A stretch of 5,331 nt of DNA from Chromatiales bacterium (lineage in GTDB: Bacteria > Pseudomonadota > Gammaproteobacteria > Thiohalomonadales > Thiohalomonadaceae): positions 1 to 5,331 of the forward strand of contig JAOTST010000137.1 in the NCBI GenBank assembly GCA_029864785.1, given 5' to 3'. A program made the translations under genes and the position numbers. This document shows, one piece after another, positions 1 to 5,331 of this stretch (within the stretch, counting starts at the first letter, position 1; every line of letters begins with the position of its first letter). The notes below the pieces were generated by a model. It made no database searches. It was not told where the DNA came from and was given only the letters and a program-made list of their open reading frames with translations.

Positions 1-16
1 ACAACGAGGATTAGCT

Positions 17-1312
17 ATGCAGGTTTCAGTCGAATCAACTGGTGCACTAGAGCGCAAAATGACCGTCGCAGTACCAGAAGAGAGAGTTGAGAGTGAGATT
101 CAAAATCGTCTTAAGCGCATAGCAAAAACCGCTAAAATCGATGGTTTCCGCCCAGGAAAGATTCCTATGAGTGTTGTTAAACAACAGTATGGGGCCAGCG
201 TTCGTGCTGATGTGGTCGGCGAGGTCATTCAAAGTACCTATTATGAAGCCCTGGGCCAAGAAAAACTTCAACCCGCCGGAATGCCTAATATTGAACCCAA
301 AGATATTGATGGCGCTAATGGTCTTGAGTACGTGGCTACCTTCGATGTTATGCCTGAAGTGACCCCCGCACCATTTAGCGGCGTAAAGCTTGAAAGTGTT
401 AAGGCCGAGGTGATGGATGCTGATATCGATAAGATGCTGGAGACGCTGCAAAGCCAACGTGCCAGCTGGGATTCAGTAAAGCGCAAGTCAAAAGATGGCG
501 AACGTCTCACAATCGATTTTGAAGGAAAAATTGATGGCGAAGCCTTTAATGGAAACAGCGGTCAAAGTGTTCCTGTTACCCTCGGTGGTGGTCGCATGAT
601 AGCGGGTTTTGAAGAGGGACTTGTCGGTGCCAAAGCGGGTGATGAGCTAACACTTGATCTCACTTTCCCCGAAGATTACGCCTATGAAGAGGTGGCAGGT
701 AAGCCGGTACAGTTTGCAGTCACTGTTCATAAGGTAGAGAAACCTAAACTTCCCAAGCTGGATGATGAGTTTGCCAAGAGTCTGGGGATTGATGACGGTT
801 CCATTGATACCTTACGTGCTGAGGTTAAAGGTAATATGGAGCTTGAGCTTGAACAGAGAATTCGCGCGACTTTAAAAGAACAAGTGCTCAATAAGATTGT
901 TGAGGCGAATGAGTTTGAGATCCCCGCAGCGCTTATTGATAATGAGTCGCAGGCACTGCTCCAGCAGATGCAGCAGCAGATGCAGGCATCTCCTGGTAAG
1001 AGTGTTGATCTCAATCCTGAAATGTTTGCCGATGAAGCTAAACGTCGTGTCCAGCTTGGCATGGTGATCGCCGAGATTATCAAGCAAAATGAGCTTAAGG
1101 CAGATGGGGATAAGGTTCGCGCCAAGATTGACTCAATTGCCGCTACCTATGAGAAGCCTGAAGATGTCGTCAATTACTACTACGGAGATGATAAACGCCT
1201 GAAGGAGGTTGAATCTCTGGTGCTAGAAGAGTCGGTGATTGACTGGGCGATTGAACAAGCTGATGTCGAAGAGGTTGAAAAAAGCTATAACGACATCATG
1301 ATGCAGGGATAA
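17..1312 (+). CDS. tig: Trigger factor, ribosome-associated chaperone and peptidyl-prolyl isomerase
   Basis: Trigger factor docks at the ribosome exit tunnel and shields nascent chains in the cytoplasm; its FKBP-like domain can isomerise prolyl bonds. The 431-residue product matches the family length (E. coli 432). The N-terminal ribosome-binding domain covers about residues 1-115 and carries the tail-loop signature GFRPGK at 43-48. P46 stands where E. coli has the K of its FRK motif; the F44-R45 pair is kept. The FKBP-type domain spans about 150-245, with pocket residues F168, M194, I195, F198, Y221 and F233 at the positions expected from E. coli. The helical C-terminal arms fill about 246-431 and include a Q/M-rich stretch at 316-323. 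The start is supported by GAGGA at 6-10, six bases upstream. The gene ends 25 bases before clpP, so co-transcription is likely. Its promoter is outside the window. Confidence 0.97.
   Translation: MQVSVESTGALERKMTVAVPEERVESEIQNRLKRIAKTAKIDGFRPGKIPMSVVKQQYGASVRADVVGEVIQSTYYEALGQEKLQPAGMPNIEPKDIDGANGLEYVATFDVMPEVTPAPFSGVKLESVKAEVMDADIDKMLETLQSQRASWDSVKRKSKDGERLTIDFEGKIDGEAFNGNSGQSVPVTLGGGRMIAGFEEGLVGAKAGDELTLDLTFPEDYAYEEVAGKPVQFAVTVHKVEKPKLPKLDDEFAKSLGIDDGSIDTLRAEVKGNMELELEQRIRATLKEQVLNKIVEANEFEIPAALIDNESQALLQQMQQQMQASPGKSVDLNPEMFADEAKRRVQLGMVIAEIIKQNELKADGDKVRAKIDSIAATYEKPEDVVNYYYGDDKRLKEVESLVLEESVIDWAIEQADVEEVEKSYNDIMMQG
962..985 (+). repeat. Perfect tandem duplication of a 12-bp unit inside tig
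   Basis: The unit CAGCAGATGCAG occurs twice in direct succession (962-973 and 974-985) without a mismatch. It is in frame and encodes QQMQ twice, residues 316-323 of trigger factor, in the C-terminal arm region. The length is a multiple of three, so the reading frame is kept. It looks like a small slippage-type duplication in a variable stretch of the protein; that origin is inference. Confidence 0.8.
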
Positions 1313-1337
1313 CTGTAAATAATTTTAAGAGCTGAAT

Positions 1338-1982
1338 ATGTTCGATAACAATACGAGACCCGATATGAGCGAAATTTCAAATGCATTAGTCCCCATGGTG
1401 GTTGAACAGACTGCCAGAGGAGAGCGTTCGTACGATATCTACTCACGTCTGCTTAAGGAGAGGGTCATCTTTATCGTGGGTCCGATTGAGGATCATATGG
1501 CCAATCTAGTGGTCGCTCAGCTCCTCTTCTTGGAGTCAGAGAACCCCGATAAAGACATTCATCTCTATATCAACTCTCCGGGTGGTTCGGTTAGTGCTGG
1601 TCTGGCTATCTACGATACGATGCAGTTTATCAAGCCAGAGGTGAGTACCATGTGTCTCGGTATGGCGGCCAGTATGGGCGCGGTACTGCTTGCTGGTGGT
1701 GCAGAGAACAAGCGTTTCATTCTGCCCCATGGCCGAGTAATGATCCATCAGCCTCTGGGCGGTTATCAGGGGCAGGCGACCGATATTGAGATCCACGCCA
1801 AAGAGATCCTTAAGGTGCGTGAGCAACTCAATAGCATCTTGGCGAACCACTCGGGTCAGCCAATGGATACCATCCAGCTTGATACCGAACGTGATAACTT
1901 TATGGATGGAGAGACTGCAGTTAAGTACGGTCTGGTCGATAAGGTACTTGATAGCCGAAGTAAAGAAGCGGCCACAGAGTAA
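1338..1982 (+). CDS. clpP: ATP-dependent Clp protease proteolytic subunit (serine peptidase ClpP)
   Basis: ClpP forms a double-heptamer barrel that cleaves proteins unfolded and fed in by ClpX (or ClpA). The product has 214 residues (E. coli 207). The Ser-His-Asp triad is readable: S112 in AASMGA, H137 in MIHQPLGG and D186 in DTERDNF, each one position beyond the E. coli precursor numbering. The oxyanion-side INSPGG motif lies at 78-83. By comparison with E. coli, which is processed just before ALVPM, the mature chain probably starts at A16 after a 15-residue propeptide unlike the E. coli one. The start at 1338 has only a weak Shine-Dalgarno sequence (AAGAG at 1327-1331). An in-frame ATG at 1365 (M10) is an alternative that would shorten the propeptide to six residues. 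Its position between tig and clpX fits co-expression with its unfoldase. Confidence 0.97.
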   Translation: MFDNNTRPDMSEISNALVPMVVEQTARGERSYDIYSRLLKERVIFIVGPIEDHMANLVVAQLLFLESENPDKDIHLYINSPGGSVSAGLAIYDTMQFIKPEVSTMCLGMAASMGAVLLAGGAENKRFILPHGRVMIHQPLGGYQGQATDIEIHAKEILKVREQLNSILANHSGQPMDTIQLDTERDNFMDGETAVKYGLVDKVLDSRSKEAATE

Positions 1983-1984
1983 CG

Positions 1985-2010
1985 TTTTGGGGTTGAAAAT
2001 TACCCCAAAA
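1985..2010 (+). other. Stem-loop in the clpP-clpX spacer
   Basis: TTTTGGGGT (1985-1993) pairs perfectly with ACCCCAAAA (2002-2010) around an eight-base loop, starting two bases after the clpP stop codon. No T-run follows the hairpin on either strand, so a strong intrinsic terminator is unlikely. A leaky terminator, a 3'-end stabiliser or an RNA-processing site that sets the clpP:clpX ratio are possible roles, all inferred. The stem itself is seen directly. Confidence 0.6.
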
Positions 2011-2056
2011 ACAGGCATATAGAAGCTAACGAACTAGAATTTTGAGGATTTATTGA

Positions 2057-3343
2057 ATGAGTGACGACGAAAACACAGGCGAAGAGGAGAGCGGCAAGCT
2101 TCTCTACTGCTCATTTTGTGGTAAGAGTCAGCACGAAGTTCGTAAACTGATTGCGGGTCCTTCGGTCTTTATCTGCGATGAGTGCGTCGATCTTTGTAAC
2201 GATATTATTCGTGACGAGATTGAGGAGGATTCAGAGGGAGAGGGGAGTTCCAGCCTTCCTACGCCAAAGGAGATTAATGAAACCCTCGATGAGTATGTCA
2301 TTGGTCAAGCTCAGGCCAAAAAGGTTCTCTCTGTAGCGGTCTATAACCACTACAAACGCCTCAGTGCAGGAGCCCAGAAGGATGATGTGGAACTCTCGAA
2401 GAGTAATATCCTGCTGGTTGGCCCTACCGGCTGCGGTAAAACACTGCTGGCAGAAACCCTTGCGCGCACACTGAATGTTCCCTTTACCATTGCCGATGCC
2501 ACCACGCTGACTGAGGCCGGTTATGTGGGTGAGGATGTTGAGAATATCATCCAGAAACTGTTACAGAAGTGTGACTACGATGTCGACAAGGCGCAGACCG
2601 GTATTGTCTATATTGATGAGATCGACAAGATTTCGCGTAAATCAGACAATCCATCGATCACCCGTGATGTTTCCGGAGAAGGGGTTCAGCAGGCCTTGCT
2701 GAAGCTTATCGAAGGGACTGTCGCATCGGTTCCTCCTCAGGGTGGACGGAAGCATCCGCAGCAAGAGTTTCTACAGGTCAATACCGCCAATATCCTGTTT
2801 ATTGTGGGTGGTGCCTTTGCCGGTCTCGATAAGGTGATTCAGCATCGTACCGAAAAGGGTGGAATCGGCTTCTCGGCCGAGGTAAAGAGCAAGGATGAGA
2901 AGAGTAAGGCATCCGAGGTTGTGCTTAATAGTCTGGAGACCGAAGATCTCGTTAAATATGGTCTTATCCCCGAGTTTGTCGGGCGCCTACCTGTTCATGC
3001 GGTCCTCGAAGAGTTGGATGAAGATGCTCTGGTACAGATCCTCACCGAACCCAAAAATTCGCTGACTAAGCAGTACGGTAAACTCTTTGAGATGGAGGAT
3101 GTCGCTCTAGAATTTAGAGATGATGCCCTGCACGCCATTGCCAAAAGGGCGATGGAGCGTAAGACGGGGGCACGTGGCCTGCGTTCAATCCTAGAAAATG
3201 TTCTGCTCGATGTGATGTATGAACTTCCATCATCCAACGATGTGAGCAAAGTGGTGGTTGATGAGAGTGTGATTAAGGGTGATGCAGAGCCACTTTTGAT
3301 TTATGAATCAACCGAACAAAAGGCGCTCGCCTCGGGCGAATAA
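2057..3343 (+). CDS. clpX: ATP-dependent Clp protease ATP-binding subunit ClpX (AAA+ unfoldase)
   Basis: ClpX is a hexameric AAA+ machine that recognises degradation tags and adaptors, unfolds substrates and threads them into ClpP. The 428-residue product fits the family (E. coli 424). An N-terminal zinc-binding domain has CSFC (C18, C21) and CDEC (C40, C43), followed by an acidic linker at about 53-63. The AAA+ module has Walker A GPTGCGKT at 122-129 (K128), the pore-1 loop GYVG at 155-158 (Y156), Walker B IVYIDEID at 183-190 (D187, E188), the RKH pore loop at 231-233, an arginine finger at R310 and sensor-2 GAR at 371-373 (R373). The ClpP-docking loop IGF is at 270-272, so partnership with the upstream clpP product is expected. 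The start is supported by TGAGGA at 2043-2048, eight bases upstream. The gene lies 74 bases after clpP and 118 bases before lon. No key residue is missing. Confidence 0.98.
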   Translation: MSDDENTGEEESGKLLYCSFCGKSQHEVRKLIAGPSVFICDECVDLCNDIIRDEIEEDSEGEGSSSLPTPKEINETLDEYVIGQAQAKKVLSVAVYNHYKRLSAGAQKDDVELSKSNILLVGPTGCGKTLLAETLARTLNVPFTIADATTLTEAGYVGEDVENIIQKLLQKCDYDVDKAQTGIVYIDEIDKISRKSDNPSITRDVSGEGVQQALLKLIEGTVASVPPQGGRKHPQQEFLQVNTANILFIVGGAFAGLDKVIQHRTEKGGIGFSAEVKSKDEKSKASEVVLNSLETEDLVKYGLIPEFVGRLPVHAVLEELDEDALVQILTEPKNSLTKQYGKLFEMEDVALEFRDDALHAIAKRAMERKTGARGLRSILENVLLDVMYELPSSNDVSKVVVDESVIKGDAEPLLIYESTEQKALASGE

Positions 3344-3353
3344 TCTTCGACTC

Positions 3354-3380
3354 ACCGGCAATCAACTCTTGATTGTCGGT
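3354..3380 (+). terminator. Hairpin after clpX, possible weak terminator or attenuator
   Basis: ACCGGCAATCA (3354-3364) pairs with TGATTGTCGGT (3370-3380) over 11 bp, including one G-T wobble, around the five-base loop ACTCT. It begins ten bases after the clpX stop codon, where a terminator would be expected. The bases after it are mixed and not T-rich, so efficient intrinsic termination is doubtful; partial termination or 3'-end protection is as likely. Its right arm overlaps the proposed -35 element of the lon promoter. Confidence 0.45.
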
Positions 3381-3396
3381 ATGATTGTCCTCACCT
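3368..3396 (+). promoter_or_regulatory. Candidate sigma-32-like heat-shock promoter for lon
   Basis: CTTGAT at 3368-3373 matches five of six bases of the sigma-32 -35 core CTTGAA. After 15 bases, CCTCACCT at 3389-3396 matches five of eight positions of the -10 consensus CCCCATTT. E. coli lon is known to be under sigma-32 control from the equivalent gap, which is the main reason to take this seriously. A TATACT hexamer at 3398-3403 directly downstream could serve as a sigma-70 -10 element, but it lacks a good -35 at 16-18 bases (TTGTCG at 3373-3378 is 19 bases away). Matches are partial, so this is a suggestion. Confidence 0.35.
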
Positions 3397-3461
3397 CTAT
3401 ACTATATTAGAGCCCGAAATTCATTTTTGGCACTTATCGCTATATCTTTAGAGAGGCTGCA

Positions 3462-5331
3462 ATGAGCGAAATCGAACAGACAGAAACAGTGGATAGCAAA
3501 GAGACGACTCCCGTACTTCCCTTGAGGGATGTGGTGGTCTATCCACATATGGTGATCCCCCTGTTTGTCGGGCGTGATAAGTCGATTCGTGCCCTGGAAG
3601 AGTCGATGGCTAGTGACAAAGAGATCCTTCTGGTCGCACAGAAGAGTGCCTCTGAGGATGAGCCCAAGCTTGATGAGATCTTCCGCATCGGCACCGTCGC
3701 CAATATCCTGCAACTGCTACGCCTACCTGATGGAACTGTAAAGGTTCTTGTTGAGGGTAAGCATCGTGCACATATCGATGAATTCGTGACCGATGATGAC
3801 TACATCGCGGCAAAACTCTCGACACCTGAGAGTGATGTCCTTGATGAGAAGGAGGCCGAGATTCTCTCGCGCTCACTAATCTCGCAGTTTGAACGTTACA
3901 TCAAGATTAATAAGAAAATAGCACCTGAGGTGATGAACTCACTAACCGGTATTGATGACCCCAATCGTCTGGTCGATACTGTTGCTGCTCATATGTCGTT
4001 GAAGGTTAGTGAGAAGCAGACGATCCTTGAAATGGTCGATCTACAGCAACGTTTTGAGAAGCTACTGGCACTCATTGAATCTGAGCTGGATCTGCTGAGT
4101 GTTGAAAAACGCATTCGTGGTCGCGTTAAGAAGCAGATGGAGAAGAGCCAGCGCGAGTACTATCTTAACGAGCAGATGAAGGCGATCCAGAAGGAGATGG
4201 GGGATCTCGATGAAGCGGCCCCCAATGAACTAGAAGAGCTTGAACAGAAAATGAATGAGGTTGGCCTAACCAAAGAGGCCAAAAAGAAGGCTGATTCTGA
4301 ACTTAATAAGCTGAAGATGATGTCACCTCAATCTGCCGAGGCGACCGTTGTCAGAAGCTATATTGACACCCTGGTGAACCTTCCTTGGAAGAAAAAAACC
4401 AAAGTGCGTAAGGATCTAGCCAGAGCTGAGGCCATTCTTAACGAAGATCACTATGGACTTGAAAAGGTTAAAGAGCGCATTCTTGAGTACCTTGCGGTGC
4501 AACAACGGGTTTCAAAGTTAAAAGGCCCTATCCTCTGTCTAGTTGGGCCTCCTGGAGTGGGTAAGACCTCTCTAGGGGAGTCAATTGCACGGGCTACAAA
4601 TCGTAAATATGTCCGCATGGCACTGGGTGGCGTGCGTGATGAGTCTGAAATACGTGGACACCGTCGCACCTACATCGGTTCTATGCCCGGTAAAATTCTG
4701 CAAAATATGAGCAAGGTGGCGACCCGCAACCCGCTGTTCCTGCTTGATGAGATCGACAAAATGGCCTCCGATATGCGTGGCGATCCCGCCTCAGCACTGC
4801 TTGAGGTGCTCGATCCAGAGCAGAATCATACTTTTAGTGATCACTATCTTGAGGTCGATTACGATCTATCAGATGTGATGTTTATCGCCACCTCGAACTC
4901 GATGAATATCCCCGCGCCCCTGCTGGATCGGATGGAGGTGATTCGTCTTGCCGGTTATACCGAAGATGAGAAGCTCAATATTGCGATGAAATATCTCCTT
5001 CCCAAGGAGCAGAAGGCCAATGGCCTCAAAGAGGGTGAGGTAGAGGTCTCTGAATCGGCGATACTTGATATTATTCGCTACTACACGCGTGAGGCTGGCG
5101 TACGCCATCTACAGCGTGAGATTGCTAAAATCTGTCGTAAGGTCGTGAAGCAGCTTCTGTTGAAAGATGCAGAGGCTCCGGTTGTGGTTACGCCTGATGA
5201 GCTTGAAGAGCTGTTGGGTGTTAAACGTCACCGTTATGGTCTCGCGGAAGAGTCTGATCAGGTTGGGCAGGTTACCGGGTTGGCTTGGACTCAGGTAGGC
5301 GGTGAGCTGCTGACTATCGAAACCGTGGTGG
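3462..5331 (+). CDS. lon: ATP-dependent protease Lon (LonA), 3' end cut by the window
   Basis: Lon is a cytoplasmic homohexamer that unfolds and degrades misfolded and short-lived regulatory proteins. The frame is open from ATG 3462 to the window edge: 623 full codons of an expected 780-820 (E. coli 784). The N-terminal substrate-binding domain starts near residue 17 (PVLPLRDVVVYPHM at 17-30). A charged helical region follows at about 225-320, with REYYLNEQMKAI in its middle. The AAA+ module has Walker A GPPGVGKT at 362-369 (K368), Walker B LFLLDEIDK (D429, E430), sensor-1 N479, arginine finger R490 and sensor-2 R548, each six positions beyond E. coli. The start of the protease domain is visible (VTGLAWT), but the Ser-Lys dyad, expected near 685 and 728, lies outside the window. 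GAGAGG at 3451-3456, five bases upstream, supports the start; an in-frame stop at 3408 with no earlier ATG rules out a longer form. It may have its own promoter in the preceding gap. Confidence 0.98.
   Translation, partial: MSEIEQTETVDSKETTPVLPLRDVVVYPHMVIPLFVGRDKSIRALEESMASDKEILLVAQKSASEDEPKLDEIFRIGTVANILQLLRLPDGTVKVLVEGKHRAHIDEFVTDDDYIAAKLSTPESDVLDEKEAEILSRSLISQFERYIKINKKIAPEVMNSLTGIDDPNRLVDTVAAHMSLKVSEKQTILEMVDLQQRFEKLLALIESELDLLSVEKRIRGRVKKQMEKSQREYYLNEQMKAIQKEMGDLDEAAPNELEELEQKMNEVGLTKEAKKKADSELNKLKMMSPQSAEATVVRSYIDTLVNLPWKKKTKVRKDLARAEAILNEDHYGLEKVKERILEYLAVQQRVSKLKGPILCLVGPPGVGKTSLGESIARATNRKYVRMALGGVRDESEIRGHRRTYIGSMPGKILQNMSKVATRNPLFLLDEIDKMASDMRGDPASALLEVLDPEQNHTFSDHYLEVDYDLSDVMFIATSNSMNIPAPLLDRMEVIRLAGYTEDEKLNIAMKYLLPKEQKANGLKEGEVEVSESAILDIIRYYTREAGVRHLQREIAKICRKVVKQLLLKDAEAPVVVTPDELEELLGVKRHRYGLAEESDQVGQVTGLAWTQVGGELLTIETVV

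Noticed and set aside
47..457. Minus-strand open frame of 136 codons opposite tig
   Set aside because: It is fully embedded antisense to trigger factor, and its product shows no recognisable family motif. It is best read as a chance frame.
1536..2018. Minus-strand open frame of 160 codons opposite clpP
   Set aside because: It mirrors the conserved ClpP codons, including the catalytic triad region. The long stop-free run is explained by the sense codon bias.
1993..2023. Possible sigma-70 promoter for clpX (TTGAAA at 1993-1998, TATAGA at 2018-2023)
   Set aside because: The spacing is 19 bases, the -10 matches only four of six positions, and the -35 lies mostly in the loop of the stem-loop. 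This is too weak to call, although a clpX-specific promoter cannot be excluded.
3395..3412. AT-rich dyad CTCTA-N8-TAGAG near the candidate lon -10
   Set aside because: The arms are only five bases long in AT-rich sequence and the centre is not symmetric. It is as likely chance as an operator.
3610..3876. Minus-strand open frame of 88 codons opposite lon
   Set aside because: It lies wholly antisense to a confidently identified Lon coding region, and its composition (rich in H, R, S, P and Q) is typical of a shadow frame. I see no recognisable domain in it.
1..5331. Search for an undescribed system, mobile element, CRISPR array or RNA gene
   Set aside because: Coding sequence fills nearly all of the window with four well-known housekeeping genes in a conserved order. 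The gaps (25, 74 and 118 bases) are too short for a hidden gene of note, and I found no insertion-sequence ends, spaced repeats or tRNA-like folds.

Overview
The window holds four genes, all on the + strand and in the conserved order tig – clpP – clpX – lon. It is a protein-quality-control block: trigger factor, the ClpP peptidase, the ClpX unfoldase and the Lon protease. Lon is cut by the right edge of the window. The gene order, the Gammaproteobacteria-like ClpP and Lon sequences and the short spacers point to a gammaproteobacterium. The proteins are clearly diverged from E. coli, so a non-enteric lineage is likely, but I cannot name a genus from the sequence alone. Base composition and codon use look even across the four genes, and nothing suggests recent transfer.

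Layout: bases 1-16 are the tig leader with a Shine-Dalgarno sequence; the tig promoter lies outside the window. tig is at 17-1312. A 25-base gap leads to clpP (1338-1982). A 74-base gap holding a 9-bp stem-loop leads to clpX (2057-3343). A 118-base gap holds an 11-bp hairpin and candidate promoter elements, one of them resembling a sigma-32 (heat-shock) site. lon then starts at 3462 and stays open to the last base (623 complete codons). No stretch over 300 bases lacks a gene.

How the genes work together: trigger factor meets nascent chains at the ribosome exit. ClpX recognises and unfolds tagged or damaged proteins and feeds them into the ClpP chamber. Lon independently degrades misfolded and regulatory proteins. 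The short tig-clpP and clpP-clpX spacers suggest co-transcription, with lon probably also served by its own promoter in the clpX-lon gap.

Every catalytic or binding motif I checked is intact. I see no mobile element, CRISPR array, RNA gene or undescribed system. The observations worth a second look are modest: the two intergenic stem-loops, the possible lon heat-shock promoter, a 12-bp tandem duplication inside tig, and an ambiguous clpP start.
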